NCBI RefSeq assembly: GCF_963583255.1
Contig: NC_084808.1
Span: forward strand, 13,167,501-13,231,500
Direction: 5' to 3'
DNA: 64,000 nt
From: Pyrus communis
Taxonomy: Eukaryota > Streptophyta > Magnoliopsida > Rosales > Rosaceae
The first letter of the stretch is position 1. Each line of letters starts with the position of its first letter. The notes under the pieces were generated by a model. The model was given only the letters and a program-made list of their open reading frames with translations. It searched no databases and was not told the origin of the DNA. Below are positions 35,448 through 46,976 of the stretch, piece by piece. Both the position numbers and the translations under genes were made by a program.

Positions 35448-38400
35448 CAAGGATTAAAATATCGGCCATGCAAATAATATCGGGCCTCCAATTTACTGAT
35501 ATTTCAAGGGATATATCGTTATCATTTTAGGTATCGGGAAAAAATCAACAAAAATGACATATATAGGCATTGAAACACATAATTTTGGTCTAAAACTTTC
35601 ATAGATGTTATACATTATCAATGAATGTATTGAACAAATAAAACTCAAAATTTACTAATAATAAGATATACATATGATGAAATATAAGTGGTATGTAATG
35701 CGCATTAACGAAAAGTTTTCTAATAAAATGTTTATTAGAATGAATAAACCATGCATAAATCCATAGTTTGTTTAAACATTAGATTACAATTTAGATAAGT
35801 GTCCAACTAAATAAATGAAGAGCTATTATGAGGTTCAAACAATGAGGAACAACCATCTAGATTCATACAATAGTCATACCAAGTCATGTTACCCGAGCAG
35901 TTTGTAAGCCATGTTTGAACATGGTGCACATATGTCTCTCTTGAGCTCCCTACTGTCCTCCCATACATGGGATACTTAGGATTAACCCAACTAGTAGGTC
36001 CATAGTCTGTTTCATCATCTTGAGCTCCATAACTAGTTCCATTATAATCAGACATGACATACCCATAGCCATCATAAGATTCATTTAAGTTAGTACTAGG
36101 TCTAGTTTCTATGCTCATAGATCCAAAACTGATAGCCATGTCATCTTCAGATGGATTGATTGGTTGGCTTCTTTTCCCTGAGTATTGCTTCCCAATTGCG
36201 CCAATGCCTGGTCCAACTTCTCTGCATCCATGATCCTCATCTTGGGTGGCATGAGTAAAATCAGCCTCGATAGTAAATGGGCTATATTGTCTTCTTTCTT
36301 CATTACCTCCTGATCCAACATTACTTCATCCATCATTATCTGACGAATTGGATGAACTTTCCTTTCTACTAGTACTGGCATCGTCTCTCAAGGGACGTCT
36401 TTGACCTTGCCGAGTGCCAATCATATCTCTTTCAAATAATGAAATATCTCCACTCCTAACATCTTTGGATATGACTCTATCAACATCAACTCCTTCTTGG
36501 GCAGCATGTTGTGCTATAACGGCATCAGTGTTGACTTGTTCATCATCCAAGTGAGCTATCATAATCCATTGTTGAATTGGATTATTATCATCATCAGATG
36601 GTTGCCTTGTAATGTCAAGAAGGTCTATATAGTCATTTTCTGCAACCTTGTTCACTTCGGCCTCTTCATCACGTAGCTTAAGTTTCATATCATAATAGTA
36701 AAAGACAATCTTTTCCAGCCTAGTATATGCGAGATGGTTCCTTTGTTTCATGTGAATAAGAGCAAATGTACTCCAATTTCGCTCACATGCTGATGATGAT
36801 GTTGTCTGTGACAATATACGCATAGCAATCTTTTGCAAGTTCGGGGCAGAATCACCATGAAGATTCCACCATTTTGTTGGGGAGATCGATTTTCTTGATT
36901 TGACGATCATCTCAGTGCGAAATGTCTTTCTACAATCTCTAAAATTTATCACCTGGATTCACAATGTTTTGTGTTCAGTATGCATAAAACTAAACTTAAT
37001 GAGGAAGACATTGTTTTGTGTTCACTTACCTCGGCCCCAAATGCTTGCAAACCTCTATCCCTAGTTAGATTCAACCTCTCAAATACGCGTTGGAGTCCTG
37101 AAAGTAACTCTTTATTATGGCCAACCCCTGTTTCATATTGATATCTAGGGTTCAAGTAGTGGGCTACAAATATGAAGATTAGTTAATGTCCGTTGTATAA
37201 ATTTAAAAATTGATGCACGTTTTTACCAAGAGATTAAAACATACCAGCTTGATGTAATGGACGAGATAATGTGACATCCCATCTGTGATTGATGATTTTG
37301 AGAATCCATTTTTTTCCCTTCAACTTAGAAATCTTCTCTTTCATTATGTGAAACATATCATATAAGATAGGCATTGTAGGAACTACCTATGTGTCAACAA
37401 TTCACAGGATGCTATACAAAGGCTCATAGATGGATTGCACTCCTTCCATAGCATCCCAGAATCTATGATCAAGGCCTCGACTTTCAATTATCTTCCCTTC
37501 TTCTGATTCACTGAATCGACTATTATACCATTCCTCACTTGTAAAAAGTTGCCTCAGCCTAGCTTTCTTATTTAAGATGTTATTGATGGTGATGTAGTTT
37601 GTCGCAAACCAAGTTGCACCGAGTCGACCAAATCTCCTTGACAGAAGATCCTCATCTGAGCCAATAGCCAACCATGATTGTAAATGTAGTTGGTTAATTT
37701 CCTAGCTTTATTTATAACATTAGCCACCGACTCTTGCTTCCCAATATCTTCAAATATTAGACCAATGCAATGTGCAGCACAAGGAGTCCAATAAATAGGA
37801 TACCGCTCCATCATTATCTCTCTAGCCTTAACAAAGGCTGAACAATTGTCGGTGACAATATGAACAACATTCGACGGACCAACCTCTTTTGTGACATCCT
37901 TCAACAATTTGGCGATGTACTTTGCATCCTTGGTTTTATTTGAAGCATCCACTGATTTCAAAAAAATTGTTTTCCCATTTGAGTAGACCATGAAATTTAT
38001 TATGGACAACCTCGTCAGGCCAGTCCATCCATCACTCATAATGGTGCATCCATACACGCCCCAATCTTCCTTTACCTTTTCCACATAGGCTTGCATGTCT
38101 GTGTGTTCCATATCTAAGTACTTATGCTTTATTTCATACGGCGATGGTGTGGCTACGCCTTGACCTAATATAATCAAACTCATATTAGCAATTGGTGTGT
38201 TTAGAATATTGAACTTCAAGAAAGGAAAGTCATAAGGAATAAAGCAAAACCTGTTTGTTGGGCTGCAGTAATCATGTTCTTGAAACGAGGGGAGCTTGCT
38301 TTTTGAGGAGCCACATTCTCAAGTATGAAGAATTTGCTACAGTATCTTCCAAGTACCTCTGCTGAGTTTCTAATCATGCCTTTGATTGTTCTCTGTTTTG

Positions 38401-39919
38401 CTCTAGTGTTCTTGTGTGGCATTGGTACCGGAGGAGATTGGAGTGGGTCTCGAAGGCTTTGAGTGCGACGGTATTGCGGTTGACTACTACCACTTGCTCC
38501 CCTTGCAAATCATTTGCTTCCCATTCCGTAAACTCCTCCTTGTCTAAACCATTCTTCTTCCCTTGACGCTCTAATGGCAGCAAGGTAATCTTCTTTCTCC
38601 GCAGGGTGCATGTTTGGAGAATATGCATATCCATCCTCATCATCATCATCATCAACAGGATTGCTACTTTTATTGCCCACGTATCCCCTTCTTGCTGTAG
38701 ATCTTATGTTTTCTTCAATAAATTTCTTATGTTGTTTGCTAGACTCTTTATCCTTTATCCATGCAATTACCTCATTCTTACTATCTGGTGGTACTTCTTT
38801 GCACTTCTTTACACTTTTATGTGGATCAAATCCGGCCAAATGATACTTTAATCGTGTAATTCCACCACTTTGAAATATGGATTCACAAAACGTGCATATT
38901 GTGCCATGTTTATTGCCTTTTATTGGACGAGCATATTTCCATGCCACATCAAGACCACCAGGCACACTAGCTCCACTCGGTCTACTACTACTTGCCATTT
39001 TTAATCTATCACACTTAAATATATTAAATTAACTTACAATATCAAATCTATCATAAAAATAATACAGACCATGAGGGAGAGCCACATACCTAAAACAGCA
39101 GTCAAAGAGAACTTGCAAACAAGGAAAGAAGCTCGCAGATTAAATAAAAATTGAAAGGCTCACAGAGAAAGAAGAGAAGTGAAGATTTGGTGCCCCAAAA
39201 AAAGTAAAACAGCCTCTGATTTAAAGAGGGCTTCTCTCATGATTACAATGGGAAGTTTTGGGGGTTGGGGGACAATGGTATCTAGCCTTTGCAGACTTTA
39301 TTTTATGGATTCCATTTGGATGATTCTCTGGCTTTGATGGAAATAAAGGTAGTCAGATTTTTTTGGAGGTATATGGGCAGTGCATTGCATATTGCCAATT
39401 GCCTGACTTTAAAAAGTGAAAAAGAAACAACCAAAAAACAAAACAAATATTAAATGATAAAGAGTTCGACAAGAAGCTCAGACACATGTGCATCATTTTC
39501 TTGCGGGTATTAAAGATATATTTGACCAGAAATTTAATATTTGGATTTGTGTATTTCTTTCTCTTCAGATAAGACACGTATTTCCCCTCAATTAATTGTG
39601 CATAGATTCTTTATAGTAATAATTAATGGATAATCCAAAAAATCTTTTGAATTGGATATTGCCAAAAGCCTTCACACATATCTAATCATTGCTCACATAC
39701 CTCCAAAAAATCTTTTGGGTTTCAATTTGTTTCAAAACTTTTGAATTTTTTTGGGTTTTGTTATAGGTATCGGGAAATATTGAGAATATCGGCAAAATAT
39801 CAGAGATATCGCACTTATCGGGGATATATAGTCGATATAGGGGAAGATATGACCTTACCCCCTAGTATCGGTATCGACTGTTGAAAATATCGATATATCG
39901 GCCGATATTTCAATCCTTG
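35448..39919 (-). mobile_element. hAT DNA transposon, full length but decayed (4472 bp)
   Basis: The terminal inverted repeats agree at 19 of 20 bases: CAAGGATTAAAATATCGGCC on the left, CAAGGATTGAAATATCGGCC from the right. Eight-base flanks CTTAGTGT (35440-35447) and CTTGATGT (39920-39927) match at six positions. Subterminal zones repeat ATATCGG-type words. It encodes a hAT transposase on the minus strand and is inserted in a SINE. Confidence 0.9.
35807..38998 (-). pseudogene. hAT-family transposase, broken
   Basis: Domains follow the usual hAT order on the minus strand. An N-terminal BED zinc finger (ICTFCESIFQSGGITRLKYH) lies near 38910-38850, then an acidic linker. A DUF659/catalytic region (TIMSDGWTGLTRLSIINFMV, HIVTDNCSAFVKA, YWTPCAAHCIGLI) spans about 38060-37740. 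RLGATWFATNYITINNIL follows near 37630. The C-terminal dimerisation domain (SSSACERNWSTFALIHMKQR) spans about 36830-36650, and a long acidic tail ends the frame. Breaks include frame changes near 38530 and 37650, stops near 37400 (in the segment before VVPTMPILYDMF) and a frame change near 36330. An intact protein would cut the hAT ends. This copy cannot make one. Confidence 0.85.
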
Positions 39920-39927
39920 CTTGATGT

Positions 39928-39958
39928 AGATAATATTGTTTCTTAAAAAAAAAAAAAA
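39928..39958 (+). mobile_element. SINE, 3' part with poly-A tail
   Basis: This is the remaining end of the SINE begun at 35305 (AGATAATATTGTTTCTT then about 14 A), next to its target duplication GTTTTTAGT. Confidence 0.82.
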
Positions 39959-39967
39959 GTTTTTAGT

Positions 39968-40429
39968 AATTTAAAAGTACTTTTCAAACGAGCCCTTAAG
40001 TTTTTTAGAGAAAGTTTATGACTTCAAATTTTAAAAATAACTGCTGATAACAATAATTAAGAAAATGAGGTTGTTTACTAGGCCAACTTGGATCATGTGA
40101 TTTGTAGTTGCAGTGTAACTTTTCATCTAAACTACTAAAGTGCTATTTAATAATTATTTCGTTTTTTTGTTTTTTATTTTTTAGATTGAAGATTAAAAGG
40201 TGAAAACTACTCCAAAATTTGGCTTTCAATTTTAAGTTTTTTGTTTTCAATTTTCAAAATGGCTACCAAACAGTCTAAAGAGAACATCTTTTTGTCAACC
40301 GTTCTTCATACTTCCTCTAGTTCGAACTGAGCGTAAATAAAAAAGTAAACCTTTCTTTATATTTTCTTTGATCTTTCTACTATTATCATTATTCTAAACA
40401 ACTTAGCTATGTCATAACAAGTAATTTCA
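39968..40429. other. Intergenic, no feature recognised
   Basis: AT-rich sequence between the SINE and Harbinger copy 2. I see no coding or structural signal. Confidence 0.4.
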
Positions 40430-41198
40430 TTAGAGCAACTCTAGCGTTGGAGCCCTCCCCCCAGGCAATGCACTATTCAATCCACCTAATGAACAGTAAA
40501 TAGCCCTGACAATAGAATTTGCATCTCCACCGTTACACTTCAATAGCCCTGGCAATAGGCAATAAAATATTAGTATTTTTTTATTTATAAAATAATACAA
40601 AATAATTTTAATTGTAATATCGGATAAGATTTTTAATCGTTCTCGTTGCGCCACGTGTCATTATCCGAAGTATTATTAAAGAATACAAAATAATTTTATT
40701 TGTAATTTCGGATAAGATTTTTAATCGTTGTCGTTACGCCACTTGTCATAAAATCCGAAAAGACAATTATTGGGGATGGATTTCCGATAAATTTTTTAAT
40801 TGTACTCGTTATGCCACGTGTCATTATCTGAAAATACAATTATTGGTGATGGATTTCTGATAAGATTATTAACCAATCAAGTCGTGCCACGTGTCATAAT
40901 CTGTTCACAATCTTTGAGGATAGATTTCCATCAGATTTTTAACGAATGACGGCATGCCACGTGTCATAATCTATTCACAATCTTTGAGGATAGATTTCCA
41001 TCAGATTTGTAACGAATGACGGCATGACACGTGGCATTATGTACAACCTAATCCTTTCTGAATCCTCTATATAATCCACCATCCATCCTCACAAATCTCA
41101 CACCAATTTTCTCAAGATCTCTATCATTATTCATAGTTTCTACTTTCTTATTCACAAAAATCTGTATCATTATTCATAGTTTCTGTTTCTTTCTTACA

Positions 41199-42611
41199 AT
41201 GTCTTCTTCTTCTTCCTCAAGGATGATGTGGGAATTCAATCAGGAAGAGGAAGAATTGTTTAACGAATCAGAAGCAATGTTCAATCACCAGGGGGCAAGA
41301 AATGAGAGGGAAGAGGATGAGAAGTGTCAAAGGAGAGATGACGAAGTAAGAATGGGCAGAGCCTCACATTCTCGTCGAGTCGTCCAAGGTATGACTCAGA
41401 TCTGCAGACCCAGCCGTTCTGGAAACCTTGATAGAAGCAGGCAATGACGAGGTATGGAACTCTTGGATGATTATTTTATTCCTAATAGTGCATTCCCTGA
41501 TACGTACTTTAGACGTCGTTTTAGAATGGAACGACATTTGTTCAACAAAATCATGATTGCTGTTTGCAACCATGATTCTTACTTCGTGCAAAAGAAAGAT
41601 GTTTTTGGTGCTATGGGTTTACTGCCTGAGCAAAAAATTACTGCTGCCTTGCGGATGCTTGCATATGGAGCATCTGCAGACCAAGTGGATGAGATAACGA
41701 GGATGGGGAAATCAACCATTCTTGAGTCCCTGATAAGGTTTTGCGGAGCAATTGAATCTATCTACACCGCTGAGTACCTCCGCAAACCTACAAACATGGA
41801 CTTGGAACGGCTGTTGAAGAAGGCGGAGATGCGTGGCTTTTCTGGGATGATTGGAAGCATTGATTGTATGCACTGGACGTGGAAAAACTGTCCAAGCGCA
41901 TGGCAAGGCGCTTACGGGGACAGAAAAGGAGCAAAAAGTATCATTCTGGAGGCGGTGGCATCTTTTGATACATGGATTTGGCACGCCTTTTTCGGGGTCT
42001 CGTGAGCTCAAAATGACATCAACGTCCTTGCCCAATCCCCAGTGTTCAACGATGTCCTGCAAGGAAAGGCACCAAAAGTGACGTATGAGGTCAACGGACG
42101 TATGTATGACGGGCCATACTACCTAGCTGACGACATTTACCCGCGATGGTCAACATTTGTCAAAACAGTGCCACGTCCGCGGAGTGCAAAGGAAAAACAC
42201 TTTGCAAGCTGTCAAGAGGGGTGCAGGAAGGATGTGGAGCGTTGTTTCGGTATCCTCCAAGCTCGCTGGGCGATCGTCAGGGGTGCTGCCAGATTGTTTG
42301 ATGTAGAGTCGCTTCGATCCATCATGATGACGTGCATCATTCTTCACAACATGATTGTGGAAGATGAGTACGATTATGAAGCCGTTGATGAATATGAGCC
42401 AAACACGATGAACAATTCAAGAACACGTATATATTGTGCTCATGACACCACTGATGAGCCCGTGCAACATGAGCCATTACAAAGGGATGGACGTTACAAT
42501 GAAAGGCTCATTCAACGATATACTGCATTTCAAATGCCAGACATGCACAATGTCCGACAACTTGACTTGATAGAGCACCAGTGGGCATTGAAACAAGCTG
42601 AAGATAATTAA
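41199..42611 (+). pseudogene. Harbinger transposase, copy 2, two nonsense mutations
   Basis: It is collinear with the intact 470-aa transposase of copy 1, the same 1413-bp length, and very similar throughout. Two codons are stops here: TGA at 41445-41447 (CGA, Arg, in copy 1) and TGA at 42003-42005 (GGA, Gly, in copy 1). No frameshift separates the copies. The DDE residues are still encoded (SIDCMHW, YLADDIYP, DVERCFG). A TATATAA box lies at 41068-41074. The product cannot be full length, so mobility of this copy would depend on transposase from elsewhere. Confidence 0.9.
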
Positions 42612-43706
42612 GTTCATTTTGTGTGTTTTTTTGAATTTGGTATGTTTATGTTATTTTATTTGGTGTGTTTTATTATTTGGTATGTTTATGTAATTTTTTT
42701 GGTGAGTTTTTAATTATTCCGTATGGTTATGTAATTTTATTTGGTGTGTTTTTGTCATTTCAATAAATATTCTCTTAGTATAAATATTCTCTTAGTATAA
42801 ATAACTTACCAAATTAATTTGAATAAATATTCAATAAATTGGAAACAACATAAATAATACAAACAATAAATAATAAATTAAACCCAAAGTGATTGGAAAA
42901 TTATGGGCTCCGATTACAAAAAGTACTCTATTCATCCTCACTTAACCAATTTGTGGTGCTAGGATGATCTTCTCTTGTGGTGCTAGGACCACCTTGGCTT
43001 GCTATCCCTTCTCTTGCACGCCTCCTTTGCACCACGTCCGCTTTCTCTGACTTCCAAAAAAATTTGGAATTTGGAGACTTCCCTTCTAAAGGCGTGTTCA
43101 TAATCTCACGATCTTGTTGAGCCCGTCTTTCTTCTCTAACATGTTCCCTTTCTTGCCTAAGTAGCTCTCTTTCTCTCTCATTAGCCTGAAATTCTCTCTC
43201 AATAGCTGCAGCTTTTGCGTCATCTCTAGCCTTATCACCCTCATATTTCGCCAGTTCCCTCGCCAAAGTCAATTCACCTTGGCGAGTAAGTTCTTCCATG
43301 AACTTTGCATAATCGTTCTTGGAAGCACTCCCTTTTCTCTTTGAAGCCTTCTTACCTTGAGGCCTAATTAGATAACGGGTCGAACCCGACGCTTGTTCAG
43401 GGAAGGGCGTTTCGGACACTTCTTCTACATCATCTTCATCAACATGCGAGACATGATCGGGTGTAGAGTGTAGAGGGGTGCTGTTCATGTGCACTTCTGG
43501 ACCGACTGGCACAACTCTAAATTTAGGACAATCTTTGACAATATTCCAACATTCCCACCGATTGAATGATTTATTTTTGCTTTTGGTTTTGGCAGCGTAC
43601 CAAGCTTGTGCTTGAAGTTCCTACACAATGAAAATAAGTAACAAATAAATGATACAAATAAATAATTATAATGAAAATAAGTAACAAATAAATAATACAA
43701 ACAATA

Positions 43707-43990
43707 TGTGATATCCCACATCGCCCAGGGGAGTGATCCTTAAATGTATATTCCCATCCCTACCTAGCACGAGGCCTTTTGGGAGCTCACTGGCTTCGGG
43801 TTCCGTAGGAACTCCGAAGTTAAGCGAGAAGAGGGCTAGAGCAATCCCATGATGGGTGACCCACTGGGAAGTTGCTCGTGAGTTCCCAAAAACAAAACCG
43901 TGAAGGAATGGTAAGCCCAAAGCGGACAATATCGTGCTACGGTAGTGGAGTGGGCCCGGGAAGTGATCCGCCCCGGGCCGGGATATGACA
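43707..43990 (+). repeat. Cassandra 5' LTR with 5S-rRNA-like core
   Basis: 284 bp, beginning TGTGATATCCC and ending GATATGACA. The 5S-derived A-box and C-box regions occupy about 43815-43871. Confidence 0.92.
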
Positions 43991-44060
43991 ATTGGTATCA
44001 GAGCCAATCCCTGGCCGGAAATGTGCCGACGAGGACGTCGGGCCCCTAAGGGGGGTGGAT

Positions 44061-44344
44061 TGTGACATCCCACATCGCCCAGGGGAGTGATCCTTAAATG
44101 TATATTCCCTTCCCTACCTAGCACGAGGCCTTTTGGGAGCTCACTGGCTTCGGGTTCCGTAGGAACTCCGAAGTTAAGCGAGAAGAGGGCTAGAGCAATC
44201 CCATGATGGGTGACCCACTGGGAAGTTGCTCGTGAGTTCCCAAAAACAAAACCGTGAGGGAATGGTAAGCCCAAAGCGGACAATATCGTGCTACGGTGGT
44301 GGAGCGGGCCCGGGAAGTGATCCGCCCCGGGCTGGGATGTGACA
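44061..44344 (+). repeat. Cassandra 3' LTR with 5S-rRNA-like core
   Basis: 284 bp, beginning TGTGACATCCC and ending GATGTGACA. It is collinear with the 5' LTR. Confidence 0.92.
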
Positions 44345-45277
44345 CAATAAATAATAAATTATGTAGGTAACAAATAAATAATACAAACAACATAATTATA
44401 ATGTAAGTAGGTAACAAATAAATAATACAAACAATAAATAATAAATTATGTAGGTAACAAATAAATAATATATTGTTACCTGATCCGAGTAATTTTCCCC
44501 ACTTCGAATATTACTACTAGCTTATGCCAAGGCGTCTCTCCACGTACTAAACGATTGGCTAAGTAATTTCCAACGACTGGATATCGATGCTTTGGTTCTT
44601 TTCCCACCAATTTTCTCAAGAAAATTGGTATGAATAAGACTCAACATTTCTCGCAACTGCATCTCATTACCCGTAAGCGAACTATGAGTAACTTCAACCC
44701 AGCTAGTACACAACGCAACATCTTCAATAAGCGACCAATTCGTACCTGCACCAGTGATCATTTTGTTGAAAAAAAAAATGGATTCAAACTTTGAGACAAA
44801 GAAAGGAATGTGATTGAAAGTAGTTGAGAAAATATGAAATTGTTGTGTAAGGTAGATGATAATGAGAAGGTATTTATAGAAAAGTAAAAACAATTTTTTT
44901 TACAATTTTTTTCAGATTTTTCAGATTTTTTTTTGAATTTTTTTGAATTTTTTTGAATTTTTTTTAAATTTTTATTCAATTAATTAATTTCTGCCATTGG
45001 ATATAAAAAAATTTGAATTCCAACACTCCAGATTATGCCACGTGTCACAACGGTAACTTTTCTTAATTTTAAAACTATTTTTTCTTTTATTTTTTTATTT
45101 ATAAAGCATTTTAATATCCACCGTTGATCTCAGATCGAACAGTGGATATTAAATAAGATTTTTTTTTTGACCGTTGAGATCGAATGGTCCAAAATAAATA
45201 ACCGTTGAGATCTAACGGACCGTGGGAAGCCACGTGGCTTCCCAACGGTAACTGACAAAGGTTTTTTTTTCTTCTGA

Positions 45278-45339
45278 TTTTGTGTCAGCGACGTGCCCCC
45301 ACGTGCGAGTGGGGTGCACGCGCCTGACACAAAAAAAAT
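45278..45339. other. Subterminal hairpin, Harbinger copy 2
   Basis: This is the counterpart of the copy 1 hairpin: outer arms TTTTGTGTC and GACACAAAA, inner CCCCCAC and GTGGGG. Several positions differ from copy 1, yet pairing of the outer and central arms is kept. Confidence 0.65.
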
Positions 45340-45497
45340 TTAAAATTACCTGACGCCAGGCCGACGTCACATGGCGTCAGACTGACGTCACATGGCTCTC
45401 AGGCTCTCGGGCTGACAATTCCCCACAGGCTAGCCCACGCTTGAGCCCTCCCCACACACTATCCCCCGAGCTATAGCGCACGCTGGGCTTGCTCTTA

Positions 45498-46976
45498 TGT
45501 GTTTTGAGGTAGTGGAGTGGGCAGGATAATATGCAATCGTTGGAAGATGGTTTGAAATTTTGCTTTTTCGTAAACTGGCCGTAGCACGTTTCCGTAGCCA
45601 GTACTAGTTCACGTGGAGTTTCCAGTAATCAAATCGTATCATCGTCCTCTGTCTGTCTGTCTCCATCTGCAACTCTTTAACAATTAAAAACGAACAAATT
45701 CATCTTTCTAATCACCATTTTGCCCCTCTCCTCTTTAATCCCAATTATTTCAAAAGTACATTTTTATATTAGGTAGTCCTACAACACTATTGTATGTTGC
45801 ATGTATTAAATTTATGTAAAAGTTGCAATTCATGCATTATATATCAAGTCGAAAAACTATCTTTAGAATTTAATCTCGACTTCTAATTTTCTGGTAAAAC
45901 TCTGATTTACTTAAATTTCTAATACAATGATTGTTGTCGCACTCTTCTGTTTTACTTTTATATATGCCCTTGTTTTATGTTTATGTTCCAAAGAAATTTA
46001 TTTTAATTATATTCAAGTTGAAGTTCTAACACAGTGACGAATTTTGCACTCTTCTGTTTTACTTTTGTATCTGCCCTTGTTTTAGGGGCCATGTTTGATA
46101 GAAGTTATGTTTAACTGAATTTCGCATTTCATGCACAATTTAATTTTGTTGAAGGTTTTTTCTTACAAGAGAATATTACGGTGAATCACCAAATTTTACG
46201 CCGAGTCCTCATGACCAATTTGATTAAACCTTATCCCTATTCAACTGGAGATTCTTGTGATAAGAAACCTCAATAATTATTTATCTTTATATCCAACTGG
46301 AGATTATTCTGATGACAAATAATAATTATTTTTACAAGTGAGATAGTTCCAATGGGATTATTGATTATTATATATATTTAGACTATATAATATTTTTCAG
46401 AATCCTTCCACAACAAGCTGCTATGAATTTTACATGTCGATCTACATCCAATTTTAATGAATTTAATTTAGGAAGAGAAGTTAACTCCAAACATGAATCA
46501 TGATAAACTACACTCTTTAATTTACTAACTTGAGGCCGGATTGAAAGCAATTGAATTGAGTCGAATGCCAAATCATTGTAACTTTTACGTTTAGATTAGA
46601 ATATTGCTCGGACTAAACATAACTCCTAAGATTTCATCATCAATTAACACCATCACTGAAACAACTTGATGCCTCATCAACTAACACCATCATTCAAACA
46701 ACTTGATGCCTGAAAAAAGACAAGAAATCCTAAAAAAGCAGACGAGTTCAACAACTACATCTCATTGAAATCCCATCAAACCAGGGCTTTCAAGGATGTC
46801 ATTGAAACAAAACTCCCTAACAAAAAAAAAAAAAACCAATCAAAGCACATCGCATTGGCATCCCTACCAATCTCCATTTATAATTCTCCTAATCACTAAA
46901 AACCTTTTTCCCAAAAAAACCAAAGGCATTAGAGACATTTAGATTTAGTTCTAATGAGATCTAGGAAAAAACTTTA
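45498..46976. other. Intergenic, downstream side of the SAUR gene
   Basis: No gene is recognised. A short minus frame at 46383-46571 (KLKSVVYHDSCLELTSLPKL) has a leucine pattern like LRR/FBD fragments but is too short to call. A small duplication around AACACCATCA and AACAACTTGATGCCT lies at 46646-46711. The last bases probably include the SAUR 3' UTR. Confidence 0.35.

Larger units (their letters stand above)
43707..44344 (+). mobile_element. Cassandra TRIM retrotransposon, complete
   Basis: This is a 638-bp element with two 284-bp LTRs (43707-43990 and 44061-44344) around a 70-bp internal region. The 5-bp target duplication CAATA is perfect (43702-43706 and 44345-44349). The internal region opens with a primer-binding site matching the 3' end of initiator Met-tRNA (TGGTATCAGAGCC, 43993-44005) and ends in a purine tract before the 3' LTR. 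Each LTR contains a 5S-rRNA-like stretch with GAACTCCGAAGTTAAGCG and GATGGGTGACCCACTGGGAAG (43808-43871 in the first), which holds the 5S internal promoter boxes. This is the defining trait of Cassandra. It has no coding capacity. The two LTRs differ at about seven positions, so the insertion is not brand new. Confidence 0.95.
42928..44761 (-). pseudogene. Harbinger ORF1 (Myb/SANT-like), copy 2, one stop and a Cassandra in its intron
   Basis: Exons 44480-44761 and 42928-43620 correspond exactly to those of copy 1. The trihelix/Myb-like domain (NWSLIEDVALCTSW, SSRWKLLSQSF) and the charged coiled-coil C-terminus are present. Codon 80 is TAA where copy 1 has CAA, so translation would stop within exon 1. 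Codon 40, a stop in copy 1, is an intact TTG here. The intron (43621-44479) contains the Cassandra element at 43707-44344. Confidence 0.8.
40433..45494 (+). mobile_element. PIF/Harbinger DNA transposon, copy 2 (5062 bp including a nested Cassandra)
   Basis: This is a second full-length copy with the same layout as the element at 14234. The target duplication is TTA (40430-40432 and 45495-45497). The left TIR is GAGCAACTCTAGCGTTGG; the right TIR read inward is GAGCAAGCCCAGCGTGCG. Both genes are broken by stops, and a 638-bp Cassandra element sits in the ORF1 intron. Without that insert it is shorter than copy 1, chiefly because the intron minisatellite is absent. Confidence 0.92.

Noticed and set aside
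43806..43885. Possible 5S rRNA gene
   Set aside because: The 5S-like core is diverged, lacks the normal 5' and 3' ends and lies inside 284-bp LTRs with TSDs. It is the Cassandra LTR core.
43666..44283. Long open frame of 205 codons on minus within Harbinger copy 2
   Set aside because: It is a readthrough of the two Cassandra LTRs and contains the same stretch twice. Cassandra has no proteins.
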